Source: Solirubrobacteraceae bacterium (GTDB lineage Bacteria; Actinomycetota; Thermoleophilia; Solirubrobacterales; Solirubrobacteraceae). Taken from it: a stretch of DNA of 10,447 nucleotides. This document shows, one piece after another, positions 1 through 6,681 of the stretch. How positions within the stretch are numbered: position 1 is the first letter of the stretch; the number at the start of each line of letters is the position of its first letter. A program made the position numbers and the translations under genes. The stretch lies in contig JASHYF010000049.1 of NCBI GenBank assembly GCA_030043235.1, forward strand, positions 1 to 10,447. Direction: 5' to 3'. Under the pieces are notes generated by a model that saw only the letters and a program-made list of their open reading frames with translations, ran no database searches and was not told the DNA's origin.

Positions 1-1802
1 AGGATCGCCCGTGCGCTCGCGGGGTGGGTGGCGGCCAGGAAGGGCAGCACGAACACGTCGCTGTCCCAGAAGACGTGGCCGCGGTAGCCGGCTCCGGAGA
101 GGGCACGTGCGCCGACGGCGGCCTCGCCGCGGTCGGTGGCCGAGGCGATCAGGTGGTAGAGCGCCACGCGCACCGCCCGTTGCAGGCCGGGGTCGCCGTC
201 GATCCGCACGTCGGCGTCCTCCCAGCGCTGCGCCCAAGCCCGGCGGTGCTCGATCAGCAGGCGCTCGCGCCCGGACGCCCTGGCCCGGCCCAGCATGCGC
301 GCCGCCGGCAGACCCTGGCCCGCGGCGAGCGCCGCGTACGCAGCCAGGCGCTCGAGCGCACCCGTCTCGCTGCTCGTCGCACGCGCCTGCCCGAGTGACT
401 GCGCGGCTGCTGCTTCCAGCCGGCCGTCGACGGTCATGCGCATCGAGCCCCCGTCGTCGCTCTGCTCGACGCGGGTGCCGGCCGGCGCCACCAGCGGTGG
501 GCTCGCCGCGAGCTCGTCGTGTGCGCCGAGCACGCGCAGCACGGCAAGCCCGGGGGCTGCGAGCGAGGAGAACTGCAGCGCCGCCGCACCCGTGGGTGTC
601 TCGTGCGCGAGCAGCCCGCCGTGCAGGTCCAGGGTGCGGACGGTCCGGCGCCCAAAGCTGTTGCCCGCCAGCCGGTTCCACAGCGGCGCGGGCTGCAGCT
701 CGGAGTGCTCGCCTGCTCCCCGGTAGGCGCCCGCGAAGAAGACCCCGGGCCTGGACGCCCGCCAGCGTGACAGGACGCTGCCACGTGTGCCGATGCGCCC
801 GTCGGCGAGCGTGAGCAGGGACTCCAATGCCCGCTCGCGCTCGTGGCTGGCCTCCGTCGCCCGCAGTGTCCAGCCCGGGTCGCGCGGGACGATCGGCAGC
901 GCGCCCTCGCGGCGGAGGGTCAGCTGGGCTGCGAGCACCTTCAGGAATCGTTCCGGGCCGCCGCCGAGACGGATCACCCCGGCTGGGACGCCGCCCGGCT
1001 CGGCGCCGACCGAGGCGGCGGTCGCACCCGCCGCCTGCTGGATGAGCAGCCGCGAGTCGCTGCCCGGAAGACCGCCCAGCGGCCCGAGCTCATCCCCGAT
1101 CATGAGGATCTGCTCGGGCCAGATGCCGCGCCGCCAAAGGTGCGCGATCCACCAGCGGGCCGAGTCGGACTTGTCGGTGAGTCCGATCTCGACATGCTTT
1201 GCGTCGCTCGTCACACGCGCACGGGCCAGCCCTGACTCGTGCGCGGCGCGCTCGCCCAGCGTCACGGCGGCGCTCAGCCCGCCGATCCCGCCGGCACGCA
1301 GTCGCGACTCCACGGCCCCAAGCAGCGCCGCGATCTGCGCCTTTGGTGGATCCGCCCACTCGGGCTCGGGGATCAGGTCGATCTTGCGCCGGTTGAGCCT
1401 CTGCGAGACGACGGCGGCGCCGATGCCGTGCTCGGCGAGCAGCTCGACGGTGCGCGTGGCCGCGCGATCCAGCGCCTCCTCCTCCTCGCCGGTCGCGCTG
1501 CGTCGCTCGAGCAGCACAGGGCCCGACGCGCCGGCGCGGAACGCCTCCGAGCCGCGGTTCAGCAGCAGGTGCAGCTCGCCGGGGCCGTGCGGGCGGGCCC
1601 GGAGCTGCCCATCTAGGTTGTCGAGGTGCGTACCGCTCACGACCGCGACGTCCAGCCCGAGCGAGCAGGCGGCCTCGACGCCCCGGCGAACGGCGCTCGC
1701 GTCGGCCGAGCGGTCGGGCACGGCTGTCCCGTCCCAGTCGAAGATCACCGCCTCGAAGCGTCTACGCAGAGCCGCCGGCAGCGACCCGGCCCCGGCGGGC
1801 AC
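1..1802 (-). CDS. HAD phosphatase fused to glycoside hydrolase family 65 (C-terminus beyond window)
   Basis: The gene starts at a GTG at 1802, 2 nt after the stop of the upstream gene, and runs off the left edge after 600 codons. Residues 19-290 are a HAD domain: motif I DWDGT (D22, D24), motif II S56 in VVSGT, motif III K211 in LTDKSD, motif IV IGDE (D237). Only about 30 residues separate motifs I and II but about 155 separate II and III, so the cap is C2-type (OtsB/Cof class), not the C1 cap of beta-phosphoglucomutase. From about residue 315 a GH65 N-terminal domain begins (SLLTLADGRIGTRG), reaching the conserved central segment GYRGHVFWDSDVFVLPF at 572-588. GH65 enzymes phosphorolyse or hydrolyse alpha-glucosides such as trehalose, maltose or kojibiose. 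The region expected to hold the catalytic Glu lies outside the window, so substrate and activity cannot be judged. A cytoplasmic role in trehalose or related disaccharide turnover is inferred. No Shine-Dalgarno precedes the GTG, which suggests translational coupling. Confidence 0.9.
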   Translation of the reverse strand, partial: MPAGAGSLPAALRRRFEAVIFDWDGTAVPDRSADASAVRRGVEAACSLGLDVAVVSGTHLDNLDGQLRARPHGPGELHLLLNRGSEAFRAGASGPVLLERRSATGEEEEALDRAATRTVELLAEHGIGAAVVSQRLNRRKIDLIPEPEWADPPKAQIAALLGAVESRLRAGGIGGLSAAVTLGERAAHESGLARARVTSDAKHVEIGLTDKSDSARWWIAHLWRRGIWPEQILMIGDELGPLGGLPGSDSRLLIQQAAGATAASVGAEPGGVPAGVIRLGGGPERFLKVLAAQLTLRREGALPIVPRDPGWTLRATEASHERERALESLLTLADGRIGTRGSVLSRWRASRPGVFFAGAYRGAGEHSELQPAPLWNRLAGNSFGRRTVRTLDLHGGLLAHETPTGAAALQFSSLAAPGLAVLRVLGAHDELAASPPLVAPAGTRVEQSDDGGSMRMTVDGRLEAAAAQSLGQARATSSETGALERLAAYAALAAGQGLPAARMLGRARASGRERLLIEHRRAWAQRWEDADVRIDGDPGLQRAVRVALYHLIASATDRGEAAVGARALSGAGYRGHVFWDSDVFVLPFLAATHPASARAI

Positions 1803-1804
1803 GG

Positions 1805-2989
1805 CTAGAACCGCAGCAGCGCGGCGATCGAACCATGCGCGGCGAGCTTCTCGCCGAGGTGGCGCACGACGAGCACCTCGGCGGCGTTCTCGAGCGCGAG
1901 CTCGATCGCGTTCTCCACCACGTCCTCACACCGCGCCGGCTGCGCGCCGTCGAGCGGGCAGGCATGCGCGCTCGCGGCGAGGCGCCCACACACCGGGCAC
2001 ACGAAGCCGGGTGCCCTGAACCCCCGGGCGAGCAGAAGCGTGCCGAGGAGACCCTCGTTCAGCGCCTCGAGAATCTCGTCCAGGCCCACGGCGCCGTGTC
2101 CCGACGGCGCGAGGCCCTCCTCCAGGCTGCTCAGCGCCTCCTGCTCGCGGCGGCGCTCCTCGGCCTCGATCAGCGGCATCGCCCGCCGGTGCGCCTCGTC
2201 CGCGGTGGCGCGCTCCACGTCGATCTCAAAACACCCCGCCAGCCGCTGGCGGAGGTCCGGGTGAAGCTCGAGCTCGACCCGGTGGTGGAGCTCGGCCGGC
2301 CCCGCGAGCAGCAGGCGGTCGAACGCCCGGCGCTTGCAGCGCTCGTGGAGCAGCGTGCAGGTCCCGCGGATATGCCGGTCGGTTTCCGTCTCGACGCCGC
2401 GCTGATAGCGGGCTTGGGACCAGCCGCCCTGCTCGTGGTGGCGGTGGACATCGTCCAGCACGTGCGCGACCTCGACGATGCGCTCGCGCGTGCCGGTGAA
2501 GATGCGGCTCGTCCGATGGCTGAGAAGGAGCACGCACCAGCGTTCGGGCGATGCCAGCTCGAGCAGCGGCTCGATATACGGCCGCTCCTCCAGGGCCACC
2601 ATCGCCTCGACGGGCTCGGGCAGGCTCACCACCTCGCACAGCCCCGCCGGAGCCGCGCAGAAGATCGCAAGCCCGCGAGCGGACTCTGGCGCGAGCTCCC
2701 TCTCCTCGGCGAGCAGGCCGCGCACCATCTCGATGTCCTCTCTCAGCGCCATGCGCTCCAGGTGAGAGACGTGGCCGTCGCCGCCCCAGCGTCGCTCCGC
2801 CTGCGCCAACAGCGAGTCCGCCTCCATGCGTCGCTCGCGAAGGTTCGGCATCCGCGAGGGGTCGAAGCCGAGGTACAGGCTCAGCACGCGGCTGCCGCGC
2901 GTCTCGACGCCCAGCAGGTGACCGATCGCCCGGCGGATGGACGCGACCCTGCGCGGCTGTGCGAAGCTGCTCGTCGCTCGCGCTGACAT
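1805..2989 (-). CDS. Bacterial eRF1/Vms1-like factor (baeRF/VLRF1-type putative peptidyl-tRNA hydrolase) with Zn ribbon
   Basis: This 394-residue protein has the layout of the bacterial archaeo-eukaryotic release factor (baeRF) group, probably family 10. The start LSLYLGFDP (36-44) is typical of the N-terminal domain. The central RNase H-like domain carries GGWSQARYQR (188-197), whose G189-W-S-Q192 fits the GxxQ catalytic loop of Vms1-like release factors, equivalent to GGQ of eRF1. The C-terminal domain has four cysteines spaced as a ribbon (C331, C334, C344, C354) and ends in the family-like GSIAALLRF. Vms1 relatives cleave peptidyl-tRNA on stalled large subunits, so rescue or quality control at the ribosome is the expected role. 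Activity in this bacterial subfamily is inferred, not shown by sequence. It starts at ATG with an AGGAG 7 nt upstream, sits downstream of hsp20, and is 2 nt from the HAD-GH65 gene. The alternative would be a stress-related eRF1-like protein without hydrolase activity. Confidence 0.85.
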   Translation of the reverse strand: MSARATSSFAQPRRVASIRRAIGHLLGVETRGSRVLSLYLGFDPSRMPNLRERRMEADSLLAQAERRWGGDGHVSHLERMALREDIEMVRGLLAEERELAPESARGLAIFCAAPAGLCEVVSLPEPVEAMVALEERPYIEPLLELASPERWCVLLLSHRTSRIFTGTRERIVEVAHVLDDVHRHHEQGGWSQARYQRGVETETDRHIRGTCTLLHERCKRRAFDRLLLAGPAELHHRVELELHPDLRQRLAGCFEIDVERATADEAHRRAMPLIEAEERRREQEALSSLEEGLAPSGHGAVGLDEILEALNEGLLGTLLLARGFRAPGFVCPVCGRLAASAHACPLDGAQPARCEDVVENAIELALENAAEVLVVRHLGEKLAAHGSIAALLRF

Positions 2990-2996
2990 TTCCGAT

Positions 2997-3001
2997 CTCC
3001 T
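2997..3001 (-). promoter_or_regulatory. Ribosome binding site of the eRF1-like gene
   Basis: On the minus strand AGGAG lies 7 nt before the ATG at 2989. It fixes that start and shows the gene is translated independently of hsp20. Confidence 0.75.
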
Positions 3002-3002
3002 A

Positions 3003-3016
3003 TTCGAGGTTCGAAC
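3003..3016. promoter_or_regulatory. Short nested dyad (possible operator) upstream of the eRF1-like gene
   Basis: TTCGA-GGT-TCGAA (3003-3015) is a 5-bp inverted repeat. It overlaps the perfect 8-bp palindrome GTTCGAAC (3009-3016), which is followed by another CGAAC (3016-3020, sharing one base). The dyad abuts the ribosome binding site and could be a repressor site or part of an internal promoter. I cannot assign a regulator. Confidence 0.25.
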
Positions 3017-3024
3017 GAACGCCC

Positions 3025-3054
3025 GGGGCCGGTCAGGCTCGGTGGACCGGCCCC
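3025..3054 (-). terminator. GC-rich hairpin after hsp20 (terminator or attenuator)
   Basis: A perfect 10-bp inverted repeat, GGGGCCGGTC / GACCGGCCCC, encloses a 10-nt loop and begins 11 nt after the hsp20 stop. No T-tract follows on the minus strand. It may be a partial terminator, or an mRNA-stabilising or processing stem that sets unequal expression of hsp20 and the genes behind it. Confidence 0.5.
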
Positions 3055-3065
3055 AAGCCCGGAGC

Positions 3066-3503
3066 TCACGCCGCGGCCGGCGTGATCTCGATCTTCTTCT
3101 TCTCGGCCTCCTTCGGCAGCGGGATCGTCACCTCGACGACGCCGTCGTGCGTCTTGGCCTTGATCTTCTTCGTCTCCACGCCGGCGGGCAGCGCCACCGA
3201 ACGGGAGAACGACCCGTAGCGGCGCTCGCGGCGCAGGTAGTCCTTGTCCTTCTCCTCCTTGCGTTCCTCGTGCTCGCCCGACACGGTGAGGATGTCGTCC
3301 TCGACCTCGATCTTGACCTCCTCGGGCTTGATCCCGGGCAGGTCGGCGCGCACGACTATGTTCCCGTTGTCACGCACCACGTCGATCGCCGGGGTCCACG
3401 CGCGCTCACGGCTGTCGGCGAGCTCGCCGAACATGCGGTCGAGGCGAGTGCGCAGCTCTCCTAGCTCGGCGAACGGTTCCCAGCGGGACACTACTCCAGG
3501 CAT
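3066..3503 (-). CDS. Small heat shock protein, Hsp20/alpha-crystallin family
   Basis: The 145-residue protein has the normal length for bacterial Hsp20. A short N-terminal arm (1-36, with WEPFAELGELRTRLDRMF) precedes the alpha-crystallin domain (about 37-130). This domain shows the family hallmarks RADLPGIKPEEVKI (52-65), ILTVSGEHEER (71-81) and GVVEVTIPLP (121-130). The C-terminal tail carries an I-x-I anchor, I138-E-I140, used for oligomer assembly. These proteins are ATP-independent cytoplasmic holdases that bind unfolding proteins during heat or other stress. The start is fixed by AAGGAG 5 nt before ATG. It is the first gene of the minus-strand block, diverging from the glycosyltransferase. 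I saw no HAIR (CTTGAGT-N7-ACTCAAG) or CIRCE element upstream, so its heat-shock control, if any, uses another route. Confidence 0.97.
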   Translation of the reverse strand: MPGVVSRWEPFAELGELRTRLDRMFGELADSRERAWTPAIDVVRDNGNIVVRADLPGIKPEEVKIEVEDDILTVSGEHEERKEEKDKDYLRRERRYGSFSRSVALPAGVETKKIKAKTHDGVVEVTIPLPKEAEKKKIEITPAAA

Positions 3504-3508
3504 GATGA

Positions 3509-3514
3509 CTCCTT
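3509..3514 (-). promoter_or_regulatory. Ribosome binding site of hsp20
   Basis: AAGGAG on the minus strand, 5 nt before the ATG at 3503, is one of the two strongest Shine-Dalgarno sites in the window and indicates high translation. Confidence 0.85.
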
Positions 3515-3704
3515 CGGTATGGGAAGACTGCGGTTCGGCGAACGTAGCGGCTCCGCCAGCAGCTCACATCGGGAGGGCACCGCATGCAAGATCGGGGTTA
3601 GCTACGGACGCACACGGCCTCGCCATACGCGACGCTGGCTGCGTACCACCGAACCGCCGTCGCCTGCCTCCGGCCGGCGACGGTCGCATAGCAGCACTCT
3701 CCCC
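3515..3704. other. Divergent intergenic region between hsp20 and the glycosyltransferase
   Basis: This stretch must hold promoters for both directions. I could not find convincing -35/-10 pairs, a CIRCE or a HAIR element. A small inverted repeat GTTCG-G-CGAAC (3533-3543) lies about 30 nt upstream of the hsp20 start and shares its half-site with the dyad at 3009-3020. The frame of the glycosyltransferase stays open through here, but the implied residues are Arg/Ser/Pro-rich and unlike a protein domain. Confidence 0.5.
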
Positions 3705-4919
3705 ATGCGGGCGCCCTCCGTCATCACACCTCTGGACAACCTCTCCCGTGTGGTGCGGGGGGCGCCACGCATCGCGATGCTCGCGCCGCCCTGGATCCCC
3801 GTGCCGCCTCGCGCTTACGGCGGCATCGAGGCGGTGGTCGCGCTGCTGTGCGAGGAGCTCGCCTCACGCGGACACGACGTGACGCTGTTCGCCGCCCCCG
3901 GGTCGCGCTCGGCGGCGAGGGTTTGCACGCCGCTCGAGCGGGCGCACCCGGACGACATCGGCTCGGCGCTGTACGAGGGCGACTACGTCGCGTCCGTCTA
4001 CGACATCATCGACAGGGCGGCGATGAACGGAGAGCCGTTCGACGTCGTTCACGACCACTCCGGCTTCACCGCGCTCGCGATGGCGCACCGCGTCTCTGCG
4101 CCGGTCGTGCACACGTTGCACGGGCCGTTCGACGAGCACACGCGACCCTTCTACGAACGTCACGGCCACAAGGCGCGCCTGGTCGCCATAAGCCACTCCC
4201 AGCTCGAGCAGGCGCCGCCTGGCGTGCAGGTGGCCGACGCGGTCTCCAACCCCGTGCTGCTCGAGGACTGGCCGCTGTGCGAGCACAAGGACGACTACCT
4301 GTTGTGGATGGGACGCATGGATCCGGTCAAGGGCGCCCACCGCGCGATCGCCGCGGCCCGCCGCGCCGGACGGCGCCTCGTGCTTGCCGGTCCGGTGCAG
4401 CCGGGACAGCACGACTATTTCGCCCGTGCGATCGCGCCGCATCTCGACGGCCACCAGATCACGTTCGCCGGCGAGGTCGGGGGCGAGAGGCGCAAGGAGC
4501 TGTTCGCCCGGGCGAAGGGATTTCTGATGCCGATCCGCTGGGCCGAGCCGTTCGGCATGGTGATGGTGGAGGCGCTCGCCTGCGGCACGCCGATCGTCGC
4601 GTTCCCGGAAGGGGCGGCGAGGGAGATCGTGATCCACGGCGAGAACGGCTTCCACGTCGCCGATGAGCTGGAGATGTCCGACGCGATCGAGGGGCTCGAC
4701 GCGATCGACCCCTTCCGCTGCCGCGAGAGCGTCGCCGAACGCTACGCCGTGGGAATCGTCGTCGATGGCTATGAGGCGGTCTACGACCGTGTCATACGCC
4801 GAGCGACGCCTCGCGCGCGCTTCTCCGATCGGCCCCGGCCGCTCACGGCCAGGCGATCCGGCGCCGCACAGATCCCACACGGCCGCACAGGCGCGGCGAA
4901 CCTCGAGGTGCTGACGTAG
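3705..4919 (+). CDS. Family 4 glycosyltransferase (GT-B fold)
   Basis: With an ATG at 3705 the protein has 404 residues. The N-terminal Rossmann domain starts at IAMLAPPWIPVPPRAYGGIE (23-42), with the glycine-rich acceptor-side loop GGIE. It continues with VVHDHSGF (113-120) and THTLHGPF-like TLHGPF (137-142). The C-terminal donor domain begins near LLWMGRMDPVKG (199-210) and carries the GT4 E-x7-E motif, E281-PFGMVMV-E289, followed by ALACGTPIVAF. These enzymes move a sugar from a nucleotide donor to an acceptor with retention; donor and acceptor are unknown. Residues 365-404 form an Arg/Pro-rich, probably disordered tail. The start is uncertain because no site has a clear Shine-Dalgarno: in-frame alternatives are GTG 3756 and ATG 3777, and the frame is open back to 3519. 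It stands alone on its strand, converging on the small gene at 4929-5156. Confidence 0.88.
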   Translation: MRAPSVITPLDNLSRVVRGAPRIAMLAPPWIPVPPRAYGGIEAVVALLCEELASRGHDVTLFAAPGSRSAARVCTPLERAHPDDIGSALYEGDYVASVYDIIDRAAMNGEPFDVVHDHSGFTALAMAHRVSAPVVHTLHGPFDEHTRPFYERHGHKARLVAISHSQLEQAPPGVQVADAVSNPVLLEDWPLCEHKDDYLLWMGRMDPVKGAHRAIAAARRAGRRLVLAGPVQPGQHDYFARAIAPHLDGHQITFAGEVGGERRKELFARAKGFLMPIRWAEPFGMVMVEALACGTPIVAFPEGAAREIVIHGENGFHVADELEMSDAIEGLDAIDPFRCRESVAERYAVGIVVDGYEAVYDRVIRRATPRARFSDRPRPLTARRSGAAQIPHGRTGAANLEVLT

Positions 4920-4920
4920 C

Positions 4921-4930
4921 GACCGCGGTC
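4921..4930. repeat. 10-bp perfect palindrome between convergent stops
   Basis: GACCGCGGTC fills the 9-nt gap between the stop of the glycosyltransferase and the stop of the small minus-strand gene. A hairpin here would be weak because its centre must form the loop. It may be a chance GC palindrome or a protein-binding site; no T-tract is present on either side. Confidence 0.3.
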
Positions 4931-5156
4931 AATCCGTGCGCGCCCTGCCGACCGGCCGCAATCTCAGTTGTGCGAGCTGGCCGGGCGAGTAGTGCCGGAC
5001 CTCGAGCGTGAGGCAGTCCTCCAACGACGTCAGTGCGCTCTCGCCGCCGGCGTCGACGACGCGCAGCAGCCGCAGGCCATCGGTGAAGTAGTTGCCGGGC
5101 GCGAGCCCGGGGGAGCGCATCGCTCGAGGGATCAGCGGTCGAAGCGGGGTGGGCAT
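4929..5156 (-). CDS. Small uncharacterised protein (75 aa)
   Basis: I do not recognise a named family. The predicted protein is soluble, with no signal peptide, membrane segment or cysteine pair. Its core reads SPGLAPGNYFTDGLRLLRV, then an acidic stretch and DCLTLEVRHYSPGQLAQL, ending in basic LRLRPVGRARTD. Codons in this frame are strongly G/C-ending (CTG, GTC, GAC, GGC), as in the neighbouring real genes, and the alternation of hydrophobic residues suggests a small beta-rich fold. The start is uncertain: ATG 5156 is chosen, with ATG 5192, TTG 5204 and ATG 5120 in the same frame; none has a good Shine-Dalgarno. It follows the S1C protease by 83 nt on the same strand and may be co-transcribed. 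It could still be a chance frame, but codon use argues against that. Confidence 0.55.
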   Translation of the reverse strand: MPTPLRPLIPRAMRSPGLAPGNYFTDGLRLLRVVDAGGESALTSLEDCLTLEVRHYSPGQLAQLRLRPVGRARTD

Positions 5157-5239
5157 GGAGCACAGTCTGCTCGTCCCGCTCGCGTGGCGCATCCGCGCGA
5201 GCAACGCTCTTCGCTGAGTGGAAACTACGTATGCGCCGG

Positions 5240-6427
5240 CTAGCCCGAGGGTGATTGTTCTGGCTGCGTGGCGAGCGTGACCGTGAAGGTGAGGCGTTTG
5301 GAGTCGCGCTGCACGGTGATCGTGGCTTTGGCGCCCGCGCGGGTGGCGGCGAGCGCGTCGATCAGGTCGTCGGCGTTGGTGATCGCGACGCCGTCGAAGA
5401 CGACGATCACATCGCCCTTGCGCAACCCGGCCTTGGCGGCGGGTGTGCCGGACTTGACTTCTTGGATCAGCGCGCCCGGCTGGCTCGTGGTTTCGCTCGT
5501 GCTGGTCTCCACGCCGAGGTAGGCGTGGCTGACCCGTTCGCCGCGCTCGAGCTTGGTGAGCTCGGCCGTCGCCAGGTCGATCGGCACGGCGAAGCCGACG
5601 CCGGTGCTGGTCACGCTGCTGGAGCGACCGAACTGGTCGGTGCCGGTGGCGATCTGGTCGGAGATGCCGATCACTTCGCCGTGCGTGTTGAGCACCGGGC
5701 CGCCGGAGTTGCCGGGGTTCAGCGCGGCGTCGGTCTGGATCGCGTGCGCGATCGTGAACCCGTCGGGTGCTTCGATCGTGCGGTCCAGCGCGGAGACGAC
5801 GCCGGTGCTGAGGCTGCGGTCGAACCCCAGCGGGTCGCCGATCACGCCGACCGGGTCGCCCACCGCCAGCGAGCGGTCGCTGCCGAGGCTCACCGGGTGC
5901 AGGTCCAGCCCCGCGGGGCTGACCCGGAGCACCGCGACGTCGGATGAGTCATCGGCGCCGAGCACCTTGGCGCCGCGCGTGACGCCGTTCTCGAACGCCA
6001 CCGAGATGGAGCTCGCGCCGGCGACGACATGGGCGGCGGTGAGGATGTCGCCGCGGCCGTTGATCACCATGCCCGAGCCCAGGTCGGTCTCGCGCTCTTC
6101 CTGGGGGCCGAACGGGGTGTTCACCGTTGTGGTCGCCTGCACGGTGATGTCGACCAGGCCCGGGTCCGTGCGCGCGTAGATCGGTGCCCAGCCTTCTGTG
6201 GCTGCGGGGGAGACGTTCACCGGCTGGGTCTGCACCTCTGTCACCGTCGTGCTCTTGACCGTCGAAGAGCCGGTGTGCAGCGCTCCGGTGGCGAGTGCGA
6301 GCGCGAGCGCGAGCGCCGCGCCGATCACAGCGATCGCAAGCGTGGCGAAGGCCAGCGCCGGGCCGGCGTTCACACGGGCGCTCCGCGGGTCGCGCGTTGG
6401 CGGAGGATCGAGCGTTGGAGCGGTCAC
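5240..6427 (-). CDS. Membrane-anchored S1C serine protease with PDZ domain (HtrA/DegP-like)
   Basis: The 395-residue protein starts at GTG 6427. A short cytoplasmic N-terminus is followed by one Ala/Leu-rich membrane segment (about 22-48) without a lipobox. A Thr/Val/Ser linker leads to a trypsin-like domain (about 82-295) with the complete triad H133 (TAAHVV), D163 (DSSDVAVL) and S241 (NPGNSGGPV). The typical HtrA loop GDPLGFDRSLSTGVVSALDR lies at 197-216. A single PDZ domain spans about 300-388, with the binding-loop region YLGVE at 303-307 and SGTPAAKAGLRKGDVIV at 326-342. Such proteases degrade or process misfolded proteins outside the cytoplasmic membrane, with the PDZ reading exposed C-termini. 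The small gene at 4929-5156 follows it, and the ABC operon diverges from it. It is not a close relative of the second protease at 9140, which differs in its active-site serine context. Confidence 0.95.
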   Translation of the reverse strand: MTAPTLDPPPTRDPRSARVNAGPALAFATLAIAVIGAALALALALATGALHTGSSTVKSTTVTEVQTQPVNVSPAATEGWAPIYARTDPGLVDITVQATTTVNTPFGPQEERETDLGSGMVINGRGDILTAAHVVAGASSISVAFENGVTRGAKVLGADDSSDVAVLRVSPAGLDLHPVSLGSDRSLAVGDPVGVIGDPLGFDRSLSTGVVSALDRTIEAPDGFTIAHAIQTDAALNPGNSGGPVLNTHGEVIGISDQIATGTDQFGRSSSVTSTGVGFAVPIDLATAELTKLERGERVSHAYLGVETSTSETTSQPGALIQEVKSGTPAAKAGLRKGDVIVVFDGVAITNADDLIDALAATRAGAKATITVQRDSKRLTFTVTLATQPEQSPSG

Positions 6428-6480
6428 GGACAGACCCTACGTCCGCTCGCCCGGCAGCTTCATCGGGGCGGTGCCGCACC

Positions 6481-6508
6481 TGTATGCGGTCGATTACTGA
6501 TCTGCGAA
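6481..6508 (-). promoter_or_regulatory. Weak candidate promoter of the first S1C protease
   Basis: On the minus strand TTCGCA (6508-6503) and CATACA (6486-6481) are 16 nt apart, matching TTGACA in 4 of 6 and TATAAT in 3 of 6 positions. This would give a leader of roughly 45-50 nt before GTG 6427. The match is poor and chance is not excluded. Confidence 0.25.
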
Positions 6509-6642
6509 TCCGGCTTTGCGCGGCGAGCGGGCCGCTGCGGCGGTGGCGCACGCCGGCCGTTTGGAAGCCTGCTCCGCGCTTACGTTCTTGTTAGCCGTCG
6601 CTCAGCCTGCCATCAGGATCTTCGTCTTCAATCCATGCCTGT

Positions 6643-6681
6643 AACACCGCACCCGATGTGATCCGTAGCTGGCAACACCGC
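6643..6681 (+). repeat. Paired direct repeat AACACCGC
   Basis: The octamer occurs at 6643-6650 and 6674-6681, 31 bp apart start to start (about three helical turns), so both copies face the same side of the DNA. It lies in the control region of the ABC operon and could be a pair of activator or repressor half-sites. Confidence 0.25.

Noticed and set aside
787..2019. Plus-strand open frame of 410 codons across the HAD-GH65 gene
   Set aside because: The product is Arg/Ser/Pro-rich without domain signatures and lies opposite clear HAD motifs.
1835..2986. Long plus-strand open frame (383 codons) antisense to the eRF1-like gene
   Set aside because: High GC keeps antisense frames open. Its product has no recognisable motif and the opposite strand encodes a complete family with catalytic loop and Zn ribbon.
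3008..3017. GGTTCGAACG resembling a tRNA T-loop
   Set aside because: No D-arm, anticodon arm or acceptor stem can be built around it on either strand.
3515..3704. Search for CIRCE or HAIR heat-shock operators upstream of hsp20
   Set aside because: Neither consensus (TTAGCACTC/GAGTGCTAA or CTTGAGT/ACTCAAG) is present; the nearest candidate pieces match too poorly.
3864..4880. Minus-strand open frame of 338 codons opposite the glycosyltransferase
   Set aside because: The plus strand carries the GT4 E-x7-E motif and full GT-B pattern; the antisense product is a charged shadow.
4952..4984. CCGGCC/GGCCGG stem as terminator of the glycosyltransferase
   Set aside because: The 6-bp stem with a 21-nt loop lies inside the coding end of the small minus-strand gene and has no T-tract, so chance is the simplest explanation.
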